A stretch of DNA of 64,000 nt from Paraburkholderia translucens (GTDB lineage: Bacteria; Pseudomonadota; Gammaproteobacteria; Burkholderiales; Burkholderiaceae). The notes under the pieces were generated by a model. It was not told where the DNA came from, searched no databases, and worked only from the letters and a program-made list of their open reading frames with translations. The stretch is from the NCBI RefSeq assembly GCF_020881035.1, contig NZ_JAJITC010000005.1, forward strand, positions 186,001 through 250,000, given 5' to 3'. Position numbers and translations under genes: made by a program. Each line of letters begins with the position of its first letter. Within the stretch, counting starts at the first letter, position 1. Shown piece after piece: positions 30,935-40,598 of the stretch.

Positions 30935-31354
30935 TCAGGCGGAGTCGGGATGCGGGGTGCCGTCGCCGCGAATCAGCAGTTCCAGAAAACCCGTGCGCGG
31001 ATCAAGCTCTCGCACGAACGAATACCCCGGAACGGACACGAGCAATAACTCCACCGTCGTGCGTACCGTGCAGCCGCGTGCCACATGACCGCCAAACACC
31101 TGTCCGCGGGCATCCGCAATCGACATGTGCAGATGCGCACCATCGAGCGAGACGGAGCCTGCGAGGGTCAATATTTCGAGGTCGCCGCGAATTTCCGTCG
31201 GTGCCTGCGCGCCAGCAAACCTCAATGCTGCAACGCCGAGACTGCCGATGCCCTGTACGACGAAGGCCGCTTGCAGGTTGCGTAGCCGGAGTGCGTCTTC
31301 GACGGCGACGCGCAGGTCGTCGCCGGGGCAGAGTCGGAGGGGATGGGCTTGCAT
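30935..31354 (-). CDS. PPC/DUF296 domain protein
   Basis: A 139-aa protein matching the PPC (DUF296) fold: an N-terminal PGDDLRVAVEDALRLRNLQAA helix region, the LHMSIADARGQVFGGH core and a hydrophobic C-terminal strand. In plants this domain is joined to AT-hooks; the bacterial single-domain proteins form trimers, and their role is not settled. No strong ribosome-binding site is visible. Downstream of the signalling operon on the same strand but 370 bp away from it. Confidence 0.82.
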   Translation of the reverse strand: MQAHPLRLCPGDDLRVAVEDALRLRNLQAAFVVQGIGSLGVAALRFAGAQAPTEIRGDLEILTLAGSVSLDGAHLHMSIADARGQVFGGHVARGCTVRTTVELLLVSVPGYSFVRELDPRTGFLELLIRGDGTPHPDSA

Positions 31355-31724
31355 GCCTGGATCGGTCGATGCGCCGTAGGCGCAGGGATCATGTGTGAAC
31401 GAGGAAGTATCTCATAGGGGCGCACAACAGAGTCTGCGGGAAAAGTCCTTCCGCAAGCCCGTTGCCACTGTCGCACGATGGGCTTCAAAATCCCGCCAAA
31501 GTTTGATGCAAGTGGTGGGGGCTGGCCGAGCTCCAGCATGCTGACGGGTAGCACATTCCATGAGGCAACAGCCAGCGCTTGGTAGCAAAAATCTTGAGTC
31601 AATGCGCTGCAGAGCGTAGTGGGCGCTTCGTCAGCGGGTGCGTACGGCACGCATGCGCGTGTTGCGCAAAGAGATCTTCTACCACGAGTTTGTGGCGATC
31701 GTGGGCCGGAGCCACAGATCTCTT
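31355..31724. other. Intergenic region at the end of the signalling operon
   Basis: A 370-bp gap between the last kinase gene and the PPC gene, both minus strand, so it should contain the PPC promoter and any operon terminator. Frames such as 31222-31650 minus overlap the PPC gene and lack support. I see no clear hairpin with a T-run. Confidence 0.45.
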
Positions 31725-32900
31725 TCAGTTCTGCCCCTCGAGGCGATAGTCGGATCGGCAGGACACCGTCAACTTCACAACGAGTCCGGGATGGTTGTCC
31801 AGCAATGTCAGCGTGCCTCTATGCAGCGTTGCGACACCTTTCACGAGCGCGAGGCCGAGCCCGACGCCCGGCGTGCCCCGGCTCGCATCGCCCCGGTAGA
31901 AGCGCTCCGTTACCTTCGCCTTCTCGGCAGCAGGAACGCCCGGACCATCGTCCGCTACTTGAATCTCGATGAGCCCTTCACGCTCGCTCACTGTCACGTG
32001 CACGCGCGAAGAGGCGAACTTCAGTCCGTTGTCGATCACGTTTCCGACTGCTTGCGCAATCAGCAGCGGGTCCACAACCGCTTCCAGCTCGGCGGGACAA
32101 GTCAGCGACAGCGCAATCCCTCGAAGGTCACCCAGCGGTTGGTAAAACTCGACCGCCTCGGAAACGATATCTGCGACATTGCTGGCAACGAAACCCGACC
32201 TTCGGACCCCCGCGTCGATCTCGGCCAGGCGCAGAAGGGCATTAAAGATGCTGATCACCCGGTCGATATCCGCGAGCGAGCCCTCCAGACGCTCAAGCGT
32301 GTCGGCGTCGACCTTCTTCTTCAAATCGAGAACCATCACCTCCATCCGGGTACGGAGTTCGGTCAGAGGCGTTCGCAAATCGTGAGCGATCGCATTCGAT
32401 GTGTTGCGCACGCTGCTGATCATCTCGACCAGCGCCTCCTGGGCGGCCTGCCGCCTCTCCACCTCGTCGTGCAAGCGTGCATTGCTCTCTTGCAGGACCT
32501 TTTGCAGCCGCCGGAACTTCACGTGGGTTCTCACTCGCGCGAGAAGTTCTTCCATCTGCAAGGGCTTGGTGACGTAGTCAACGGCCCCGACCTGGAAACC
32601 TATGGTCTTGTCTTCCGTGTGCGCCAATGACGTCATGAAGATGACGGGGATGTCCGCCGTTTCCGGGGTCGCTTTCAAACGGCGGCAAACCTCGAACCCA
32701 TCCAGACCCGGCATCATCACGTCGAGCAGTATCAGGTCCGGACGTACGAGCACTGCGCGACTCAGCGCCTCTTCACCGTCCCGGGCAATCGAGACGTGCA
32801 AGCCGCCTCCCTCAAGAAAGTCTACGACCAGGCCCAGGTTCGCTGCCCTGTCATCAACCACCAGGACTACGGGCGGATTTTTCTCGAACTCATCCGACAT
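31725..32900 (-). CDS. Receiver-histidine kinase hybrid (fourth gene of the signalling operon)
   Basis: A 391-aa soluble protein. The N-terminal receiver (about 10-128) has phospho-acceptor Asp60 in LILLDVMMP and Lys in VTKP. A coiled-coil link (about 130-160) leads to HisKA with His173 in IAHDLRTPL and an HATPase domain (about 275-385) with NVIDNGLKF and VGLGLALVKG boxes. There is no membrane segment, so input is probably phosphate from a partner kinase. The ATG at 32900 follows GGAAG; the upstream gene's TAG ends at 32906. It is the last gene of the four-gene operon. Confidence 0.93.
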   Translation of the reverse strand: MSDEFEKNPPVVLVVDDRAANLGLVVDFLEGGGLHVSIARDGEEALSRAVLVRPDLILLDVMMPGLDGFEVCRRLKATPETADIPVIFMTSLAHTEDKTIGFQVGAVDYVTKPLQMEELLARVRTHVKFRRLQKVLQESNARLHDEVERRQAAQEALVEMISSVRNTSNAIAHDLRTPLTELRTRMEVMVLDLKKKVDADTLERLEGSLADIDRVISIFNALLRLAEIDAGVRRSGFVASNVADIVSEAVEFYQPLGDLRGIALSLTCPAELEAVVDPLLIAQAVGNVIDNGLKFASSRVHVTVSEREGLIEIQVADDGPGVPAAEKAKVTERFYRGDASRGTPGVGLGLALVKGVATLHRGTLTLLDNHPGLVVKLTVSCRSDYRLEGQN

Positions 32901-32905
32901 GTGCA

Positions 32906-35557
32906 CTAACTTCCGTTCAGGTGTTTCTCGATGAGCACGAGCAGTTCTCGCGACTCAAAGCTTTCCGCAAGGTTGCGCACCCTGCTGGCGAATTCCGTGT
33001 AGCGGGTGTCGCTCGCCCGAAGCGACTCGACCTGTCGTATGACTTCCCGCATCGAACCTCTGCGCGCGAGATCGTGCAACACTTCCATGCTCGCACGCGG
33101 CGGCAGAACCAACGATGAGACCGCTTCGGCGTCGGATAGGGGGGCGCCAATCCGGCGCGAACGCTCGGCCACCTGTTCAATTGCGGGGTGCGCACCGTCA
33201 CGTCCGGCAAACACCAGGCATTCGTCGCGTGAGCCTTGTCGATCATCGGCGTCGTCACGCACCGACGGTTCGTGAGCGGGACACTCAATCGCAAGGTCGA
33301 ACCAGAATCGACTTCCGCGCCCATATTCACTCTCGACGCGAATGTCGCTCCCCATGAGACGGGCCAGGTGCTGGCTGATGGAAAGCCCCAGTCCCAGCCC
33401 GGCGCTCCCGCGCTCGCTGTCACCCACCTGTTCGAATGGCTGGAAGATTCGCTCGAGTTGGTCACGCTTGATGCCAATCCCGGTATCTTTCACTTCAAAC
33501 CTCAACAGGTTGCTGCCGACCAGCTTCACCGAGAATGCCACCTGTCCCGCGTCCGTGAATTCCACGGCGTTGGAAAGCAGATTGAGCAGCACCTGTCGCA
33601 ATCGCTTCTCGTCGACGCGAATCACTGCCGGCAAGTTTGGCGCAACCGCACAAATCTGCGCGAGCCCCTTCTCACCAGCCCGCACGCCAACCATCTCCGC
33701 AAGCATTTCGAGGAACGGCGCGAGCCGAAGCTCGTTCTGCTGCAGGTTGATTCGACCGGCGCCGACACGCGCGAAGTCGAGCAAATCATTAATCAACGTG
33801 ACCAGATGCGACCCGCTTTGCTCAATCAGCGAAACGTGCGACTTTTGACGAACGCTCAGGTTGTCATCGCGCCGCAGAACCTGCGTATATCCGAGAATGC
33901 AGTTCAATGGGGTCCGGAGTTCATGGCTGATGTTAGCGAGGAACTGGTCCTTCGCCTTGTTCGCCGACTCCGCCTCGTCCCGGGCAACACGCACCGTCTC
34001 CTCGAGCGCTTTGCGCGCCGAGATGTCCTGGATGATCGCAATGCTATGCTGAAATTGCTGGCTGGAATCACGCTGTAACGACACCGTCACACTGACCCAC
34101 ACGCGCGACCCGTCGCGCCGTGTATTGACTTTTTCCTCCGTGTAATGCGAGAAGTCGTTATTGAGCAGTTTCTTGAAATGACTAATGGCCTTTGGAACAC
34201 TGTCAGCCGCCGTGACATCCATGAACGTCATGGAGAGCAATTCTTCACGACTGTAGCCAACGATATCGCAATAGCGCTGATTGACGCGGAGGAACCGGCC
34301 GCTCTGGTCGCAATGAACAATGCCCACTGCTGCGTTTTCAAAGGTTCCACGGAAGCGCTCCTCGCTGGTTCGCAGTGCGAGTTCTGCACGCTTCAAGTCC
34401 GTAATATCGACCATGGTTCCGGAGACGCGCGTCGCCGGGTCGCCGGAAGACCGGGGACCCGCGCCACGCGTCAACACCCATCGCCAGGAACCGTCGCGGT
34501 GAAGCACGCGGTGCTCAATGCCAAATAGCCCGCCCGGTTCCTGACTGCACCGCCAAAACGCGTCGCCAAGGCGTTTCCTGTCTTCCGGGTGGATGACCTC
34601 CATCACGCGCGCGATGCTGGGAGCGGCGTCCGCCTCTGTGTAACCCAACCATGCGAGGATGTTCCAACACTTCAGCGACAAATGCCGGCCCTCTTCGCCC
34701 GAGACCTCGATGGCCCACACCCCGACCTTGGAGCCGCGCATCGCGCCGTCCAGCCGCTCATTGGTCTCACGCAGGATTTCCGCTTCGGCTGCCTGACGTG
34801 ACGCGGTAGCGTCACGCACAACGAACACCATGCCAATGACGTTTCCCGCGTCGTTCACAATCGGCGTTCCGCGATTTTCAACAGGCACCCTACGCCCTGC
34901 TCTACCGACAAGCATCGTCTTCGGAGGAAAAGAAACGAAGCCGCCCTCGCCCAGGGATGCTGACACGCCGAATTCCATTGGCGCATTCGTGTCCTCGTCG
35001 ATTAGCCGGAAGACTTTCTCGAGCGGCTGCCCGATAGCTTCTTCCCGCGACCACTCTGTCAACGCCTCGGCGACGGGATTGATGAGCGTAATGTGCCCCA
35101 TACAGTCAGTCGCAATGACGCCATCGCCGATGCAGTCCAGCGTAACCGCATAACGCTGCTCGCTCTCGCGCAACCGGCGCTCAGCATCGTGCTTATAGAG
35201 AGCCATCTCGACAGCCGTGCGCAGTTGCAAATCGTCGAACGGCTTCAGGACGTAACCGAATGGTTCGGTCACCGTGGCGCGCCGGACCGTTTCCTCATCG
35301 GCATAGGCCGTCAGAAACACAATGGGCAAACTATGCGACTCGCGCAACTGACGAGCCGTATCAATGCCGTCCAGCTTTCCCTCGAGGCGCACATCCATGA
35401 GGACAAGGCTTGGCTTTTCCTTCGCGGCAACGGTTATCGCGTCCTCGCCGGTCGTCACGCAACCTATGATGACGTGCCCGCAGCGAGTCATTTGTTGGGC
35501 AATGTCACGAGCGACCACCCGGTCGTCCTCGACAATCAGAATTCGCGCAGAAGACAT
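32906..35557 (-). CDS. Receiver-PAS-PAS-PAS histidine kinase (third gene of the signalling operon)
   Basis: An 883-aa soluble kinase. The receiver (about 1-120) has Asp55 in LVLMDVRL and the LKPF lysine. Three PAS domains follow at about 130-255, 265-390 and 395-515. HisKA has His545 in FLANISHELRTPL, and HATPase (about 650-765) has NLLSNAVEF, DTGIGIK and GLGLGLSISQ boxes. A C-terminal tail of about 110 residues has no receiver or recognised domain. The ATG at 35557 is separated by one base from the stop of the giant kinase (TAA-C-ATG), implying translational coupling. PAS domains suggest redox, gas or small-ligand sensing in the cytosol. Confidence 0.93.
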   Translation of the reverse strand: MSSARILIVEDDRVVARDIAQQMTRCGHVIIGCVTTGEDAITVAAKEKPSLVLMDVRLEGKLDGIDTARQLRESHSLPIVFLTAYADEETVRRATVTEPFGYVLKPFDDLQLRTAVEMALYKHDAERRLRESEQRYAVTLDCIGDGVIATDCMGHITLINPVAEALTEWSREEAIGQPLEKVFRLIDEDTNAPMEFGVSASLGEGGFVSFPPKTMLVGRAGRRVPVENRGTPIVNDAGNVIGMVFVVRDATASRQAAEAEILRETNERLDGAMRGSKVGVWAIEVSGEEGRHLSLKCWNILAWLGYTEADAAPSIARVMEVIHPEDRKRLGDAFWRCSQEPGGLFGIEHRVLHRDGSWRWVLTRGAGPRSSGDPATRVSGTMVDITDLKRAELALRTSEERFRGTFENAAVGIVHCDQSGRFLRVNQRYCDIVGYSREELLSMTFMDVTAADSVPKAISHFKKLLNNDFSHYTEEKVNTRRDGSRVWVSVTVSLQRDSSQQFQHSIAIIQDISARKALEETVRVARDEAESANKAKDQFLANISHELRTPLNCILGYTQVLRRDDNLSVRQKSHVSLIEQSGSHLVTLINDLLDFARVGAGRINLQQNELRLAPFLEMLAEMVGVRAGEKGLAQICAVAPNLPAVIRVDEKRLRQVLLNLLSNAVEFTDAGQVAFSVKLVGSNLLRFEVKDTGIGIKRDQLERIFQPFEQVGDSERGSAGLGLGLSISQHLARLMGSDIRVESEYGRGSRFWFDLAIECPAHEPSVRDDADDRQGSRDECLVFAGRDGAHPAIEQVAERSRRIGAPLSDAEAVSSLVLPPRASMEVLHDLARRGSMREVIRQVESLRASDTRYTEFASRVRNLAESFESRELLVLIEKHLNGS

Positions 35558-35558
35558 G

Positions 35559-38500
35559 TTATTGGCCGCCCGATTGCTGAAGTCTGAAATCGATCTCAAA
35601 GGCCGTCCCTCTCCCGCGACTCACCTCGATCGACCCGTGGAGTTGCCGCGAAAGGTCGAATACGAGCTGCAGTCCCAGGGATTCGGCATGCTCAAGTGAA
35701 AACTCCGTCGGCAAGCCGATACCGTCATCGACGACCTTCAAGCGGCACCAATGGTCTTCCTGCTCTGCCAGCTCGACGCGCAGCCGCCCGCTTCGACCGT
35801 CCGGAAACGCATGCTTGAGTGCATTCGAAACAAGCTCGTTGACGATCATGCCGCATCCTATCGCGCGATTCATGTCGAGCTGAACGTCGTCAACGACAAC
35901 GTCGAGGATGACATTCGATTGACTCAGTTCGTATACGCGCGACAGGTGCGCGCACAGGTTTCTGATATGAGGCGCCATGTCGATTCGCGCGAAGTTGCCC
36001 GCACGATACAGATTTTCATGGACCATCGCCATGGAGCGCACGCGGTTCCGGCTCTCCTGAAACAGCTCCGCCACGGCCTTATCCTGCACACGAGCTGCTT
36101 GAAGATTGAGGAGGCTGCTAATCAGCTGCAGATTGTTTTTCACCCGATGGTGCAGTTCCTTCAGCAAGGCGTCCTTTTCCTCGAGGAGCGCTTCGACCTG
36201 CTCCAGGCTCGCGTTCTCGATAGAAATTGCGGCCTGGGACGCCAGCAACTTGAGCACCGCCATGCGCGGCGGCGTGAATGCGCCGGGCGCGAGCTCGTTC
36301 TCGAGATATAGCGCGCCGACCAGTCTCGTCTGCTTGATGAGAGGTAAACAGAGCATGGAGCGTGAGCGTTTGCCACTGAAATACTCGTCAGAGGCGAACG
36401 GGTTCTCCGTCGTCGCATCATCGACAAGCAGCGTTTCGTGGGTGCGAAGACAATGGTGAAGCAGGGAGAGCGGCAAGTTGCGCGGCGAGGCCGTTCGCCG
36501 CTCCACGCGGACGTTGCCTCCCTCGTTGGCCTCGGCTTCGATGTAAAGCTGCTCTTCGTGCGGAAGAATGAGCAGCGCGCGCCGCGCGCCCGCGTGCTCG
36601 AGAACGATGGTCATCAGTGTATTCATCAGACTGTCGAGCACCCTTTCGCTCGATATCGCCTGTGACGCCTTCACGACCGTTTCCATTTCCAGCCGACTTT
36701 CCACGGCACCTGACAATGAACCTCCCGGCTCGTTCGCCCTGTGATCAGAGTGTTCCGCCTCGAGCATTCTCACCTTCGCCGTTGCTCCCCAGTTCAGGTA
36801 GGCCGATCGGGCATTGCGCAAGTACACCGCGGCAATGGTCGCGAAGCCGCGGTTGGCATAGAACCGTCCGGCTATCTCGCTAGAGAGCCCCTCGAGATGC
36901 AGCAATCGGTGCGCCTTTGCATGTTCGATGGCTTGCTCGTATAGCCGCATGGCTTCAAAAGCGTTACCGCGCACGCGTGCGACCTCTGCTTCGACCAGCG
37001 CTGCACGCGCGGCGAAGTTCGCCGGACCGTTCAAGGCCCAGCCGCGGAGCTTGTTCACGTGCTCGGCAAGCTTTGCGTCAGCGAGGACGTCGGCTTGCGC
37101 TGAGTGGGTATCCCTGTCATGGAGCCACGTCAGCGCGGAAAAGAAGTGGTAAACGGCGAGTTCCTGATGTCCCCATGTCGTCCACAACAAGGGAGCTGCC
37201 TTGTTCGCCGCCTCCTTCGCACCTGCGATGTCGCCGGCCAGGTAGCGCGCCTCCTGTTTACGAATCCAGTACCAGCACGCGGCGATATCGAGTGCCCGAT
37301 TGCCCTCGAAGTGCTGCTCCAGAGCATTCGCGTTCGGATAGTCAGAATCGGTTGAACCAAACCATGGCGCACCGCCGCGCAATTCGCGAATCAACGAGAG
37401 CTGCGAATTAATGATGTCGACGATCAACCCGAATCCGGCGGACCGCACGACATGCAGCCGTTCGACTGCCTGCTCCTCAATGTCCGCCAGTGGCGCAGAG
37501 GCGGCGAGCAGACTGGTGACGAGGCAACAGCTGCTGAAGCCGATGTATGTCAGGTCGCCGCATTGTGTTGCCACTTCGAATGCTTGCCGCAACAGCGGAA
37601 TCGCTGCTTGAATCGGCTCTGTCCACGGCATGACGTGATACGAGAAACACAGGTAGACACGGGCGCGAAACCGATCGAGTCCTCGGTCGTCGACGAGCGC
37701 CATCCCTAGCTTGCCAAACTCGTGGGCGCTCTCGTAGTCGCCGAAGAATGGACCGACAACCATTCCCAAATAGGCGAAACCCAACGCGGAGGCATCGCTA
37801 TTGCCGTGCGCTATGCTCAGATTCGCCATGCGCGTCAGCACGAGACACACCAGGTTTTCGTCAGTGAAGAATGCGGGCGGCAAAACGGCTGTGAAGACAT
37901 TCAGCGTCGCATCGAGCGCTTCGTCATCGAGCAATCGATTGTCACGCAATTCTGCAATCGAGCCGCGTTGAACCCGAGCGACCAGCTTTGCGTACTCTCT
38001 ATCGACCTCTTCCCTGTCCGGATGGGCTACCCAATCGATGTCGACCTCACAAAGATAGCTCAAACAAATTTCGACTGCCGCGTGCATCTTGTCCAGGGCG
38101 GTATGCAGCGTGATCCGAAGAAAAGCGACGGCCGCCTTGTCGCGTACGTTGCCAGCATATCGTTCGAGACGACACAGGCGATCGTCCGCCTCTATTGGAC
38201 TGCCGGCGAGAAACGTGCATTCCGCGAGCAGGAGTTCGAGCGAAAACTTCTCCGAGTAATGGGTCTCCCACGCATCCTCGCCGAAAATCCGGGTCCCTAC
38301 CGTGAGATAGTTCAGCGCCGTGCCGTAGGCCGCCGCTGCGCGCGCGCGACGCCCCGCGCGGAGGTTCAGGATGGCTACACGCGTACGAACCTGAGAGTCG
38401 CTGATTGCGTCGAGCGCCTGGTTGTACTGGTTGACGACCTCGAAAATATTCCGTTCGAGTTCAGGGTCAGCGTCTCCCGTATCCAGCCGGACTCCGATAC

Positions 38501-40598
38501 GAAGATGCGATGGCGCGCGCTCTGCCTCCTCGAGTAAAGCGTAGGCAGCCTCCTGAATCCGGTCATGAACGAATGCGTAGCCGTCCGAACGGCGGTAAAC
38601 CAGCCCGTGCCCGATTGCCTCACCAAGCGCCGAGTCAACTTCGCCGCTCGAGTGCCCGCTCACCTGCGCCAATACCGACGTCGCCGACGTGGCGCCAAGA
38701 CAAGCGAAATCGACGAGCAGCCGTCGCGCCCGTTCAGACAGCCGCTCGATTCTCTTCACCAGCAAATCAACCACGCTATCGGGGAAAGCTCCCTGCGCGA
38801 TCTGCTCTACATTCCACACCCATTCGCGCGAAGCACGGTTCAACTTCAGATGTCCTTCCTCGGCGAGCACGCGCAGGAACTGGACCGCAAAAAACGGGTT
38901 CCCGCCCGTCTTCTCGAACATCAGTCGCGCCAGCCTTCTGGCCTCTGCCGGATCACCGCGAGTGGTATCGCAAACGAGTCGTTCCACATCGGCAACCCCC
39001 AAGGGGGCCAGCAATACGTCATGAACCGGCACCGAGCTTTCCCGAACGCTGCTGATCACGCGAGCGAGAGGGTGGCTCGGGCCGACCTCGTTGTCACGGA
39101 AGGCTCCGATGAGCAGAAAATGGGAAATAGCGGAGCCACGGCCGAGCGCTTCCAGTACCGAAATGGTGCCTGCGTCCAGCCATTGGAGATCGTCCAGAAA
39201 CAGCACGAGCGGCTGTGCGGGTGTCGCGAACGCTCCAATGAAGCGAATCAACGCAGTGACGAAGCGCTTCTGGGCGTCCAGGGGCGGCAATTCGGCGACT
39301 GCCGGTTGCGGCCCGACGATTTCTTCGAGCACGGGGATGAGCTCCGTGAGCAGGCGGCCATGCGGTCCCATCGCATCCTGGATGCGCCTGCGCCACTTCG
39401 CCAGTTCGCGCTCGTCCTCCCTGATGATCTGTTCGACGACTGTCTCCATGCACTGCGCAATCGTCGCGTAGGGGATATCTCGCTTGTACTGATCGAACTT
39501 GCCCGACGCAAATCGCCCGCGGCTCATCGTCTGGTGAAACTCTCCAACCAGCGATGACTTCCCGATCCCTGAATAACCGGACACCAGCACGAATTCGGTC
39601 GTACCGTCATGAGCCACGCGGTCGAAAGCCTGAGTCAGTGCGCTCAATTCACCTTCCCGCCCGTACAGTCGGTCTGGTATCAGCAGCCGGTCGTCAGCGT
39701 CTGCCGTTCCGAGGGCGAACGGGGCGAGGCCGTCTCCTGCACGCAGTTGTTCGGCGCACAGACGTAAGTCGTATTCGACTCCGCGCGCGGTCTGGTAGCG
39801 GTCTTCCGCCGCTTTTGCGAGCAATCGCTCGACGATGGCTTCAAGCGATTCGGGCACGTCGGGAACGCGCTCGCGCAGAGGTGTCGGCCTCCTCGCCGTA
39901 TGACAGTAAAGCCATTCCCCAGGGGAGTGAGCGGAGTACGGATATTTAGCCGTTAGCATCCAGTAGATGAGGACGCCCAGCGAGTACAAGTCGGCGCGAG
40001 CGTCGACCGGCCGGTTGACGAGCCCAGTGCGCTCGGGAGCGAGATAGGGAAGTGCGTCCGCGAGCATGACCGGGTGGATCGGCTCCTTTCCAGCGGAAGT
40101 GACGCGCGTCGACAGACCGAAACCCGTCAGAGCCACTGCCCAGTTAGCTGGATTGACAAGAAGATGCTCCGGGCGGACGTCCTTGTGTATGACATCCTTC
40201 CTGTGCAACATCTCGAGGGCAGCCGCGGCGTTCGCGGCAATCGTCGCGATCTGGCCGAATGACAGCAGGGACGTATCGAGTGCAGGCAATGCAACGCCGC
40301 CCGGGTCCTCGAGTTGCAGCGCAATGGAAGAACTATCCCGAACGAACTCGACGGGCTGCGTGAAACGCGGTCCATCCAGGTGCGCCCGAAGCGAAAAGGC
40401 GTTCTCGAGCAAGGCCCGTGTCTGACCGGAGGGCTGACTCTCCGTGGGCCGCAGCGACAGCCGCGACGGGCGGCCGTCGCCAGCATCGATTCGCGACAGG
40501 ACGAACAGGCCATCGTCCCATAACATTTCCGCCGCCGATTCTTCGATATCCATGACTCCCCGCCGTTCCCTCTCCATTCCGACACCGCCGTCATCCAT
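35559..40598 (-). CDS. Giant pseudokinase-ATPase-GAF-histidine kinase protein
   Basis: A 1679-aa soluble signalling protein. Residues about 30-285 are a Ser/Thr kinase-like domain, degenerate: HKDVRPEH replaces HRDLKPxN (Lys to Arg142, Asn to His145), GFG replaces DFG (Gly159), and no Gly loop or VAIK lysine is visible. The AAA/STAND ATPase (about 310-600) has Walker A GYSGIGKSS (341-349) and Walker B VLFLDD (465-470). A long helical, TPR-like middle (about 650-1300) follows, then GAF (about 1320-1470) and a HisKA_2 kinase with ELHHRVKNN near 1481-1489 plus an HATPase. The ATG at 40598 overlaps the regulator's TGA (ATGGATGA); internal starts at 40577 and 40553 are possible. Confidence 0.93.
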   Translation of the reverse strand: MDDGGVGMERERRGVMDIEESAAEMLWDDGLFVLSRIDAGDGRPSRLSLRPTESQPSGQTRALLENAFSLRAHLDGPRFTQPVEFVRDSSSIALQLEDPGGVALPALDTSLLSFGQIATIAANAAAALEMLHRKDVIHKDVRPEHLLVNPANWAVALTGFGLSTRVTSAGKEPIHPVMLADALPYLAPERTGLVNRPVDARADLYSLGVLIYWMLTAKYPYSAHSPGEWLYCHTARRPTPLRERVPDVPESLEAIVERLLAKAAEDRYQTARGVEYDLRLCAEQLRAGDGLAPFALGTADADDRLLIPDRLYGREGELSALTQAFDRVAHDGTTEFVLVSGYSGIGKSSLVGEFHQTMSRGRFASGKFDQYKRDIPYATIAQCMETVVEQIIREDERELAKWRRRIQDAMGPHGRLLTELIPVLEEIVGPQPAVAELPPLDAQKRFVTALIRFIGAFATPAQPLVLFLDDLQWLDAGTISVLEALGRGSAISHFLLIGAFRDNEVGPSHPLARVISSVRESSVPVHDVLLAPLGVADVERLVCDTTRGDPAEARRLARLMFEKTGGNPFFAVQFLRVLAEEGHLKLNRASREWVWNVEQIAQGAFPDSVVDLLVKRIERLSERARRLLVDFACLGATSATSVLAQVSGHSSGEVDSALGEAIGHGLVYRRSDGYAFVHDRIQEAAYALLEEAERAPSHLRIGVRLDTGDADPELERNIFEVVNQYNQALDAISDSQVRTRVAILNLRAGRRARAAAAYGTALNYLTVGTRIFGEDAWETHYSEKFSLELLLAECTFLAGSPIEADDRLCRLERYAGNVRDKAAVAFLRITLHTALDKMHAAVEICLSYLCEVDIDWVAHPDREEVDREYAKLVARVQRGSIAELRDNRLLDDEALDATLNVFTAVLPPAFFTDENLVCLVLTRMANLSIAHGNSDASALGFAYLGMVVGPFFGDYESAHEFGKLGMALVDDRGLDRFRARVYLCFSYHVMPWTEPIQAAIPLLRQAFEVATQCGDLTYIGFSSCCLVTSLLAASAPLADIEEQAVERLHVVRSAGFGLIVDIINSQLSLIRELRGGAPWFGSTDSDYPNANALEQHFEGNRALDIAACWYWIRKQEARYLAGDIAGAKEAANKAAPLLWTTWGHQELAVYHFFSALTWLHDRDTHSAQADVLADAKLAEHVNKLRGWALNGPANFAARAALVEAEVARVRGNAFEAMRLYEQAIEHAKAHRLLHLEGLSSEIAGRFYANRGFATIAAVYLRNARSAYLNWGATAKVRMLEAEHSDHRANEPGGSLSGAVESRLEMETVVKASQAISSERVLDSLMNTLMTIVLEHAGARRALLILPHEEQLYIEAEANEGGNVRVERRTASPRNLPLSLLHHCLRTHETLLVDDATTENPFASDEYFSGKRSRSMLCLPLIKQTRLVGALYLENELAPGAFTPPRMAVLKLLASQAAISIENASLEQVEALLEEKDALLKELHHRVKNNLQLISSLLNLQAARVQDKAVAELFQESRNRVRSMAMVHENLYRAGNFARIDMAPHIRNLCAHLSRVYELSQSNVILDVVVDDVQLDMNRAIGCGMIVNELVSNALKHAFPDGRSGRLRVELAEQEDHWCRLKVVDDGIGLPTEFSLEHAESLGLQLVFDLSRQLHGSIEVSRGRGTAFEIDFRLQQSGGQ

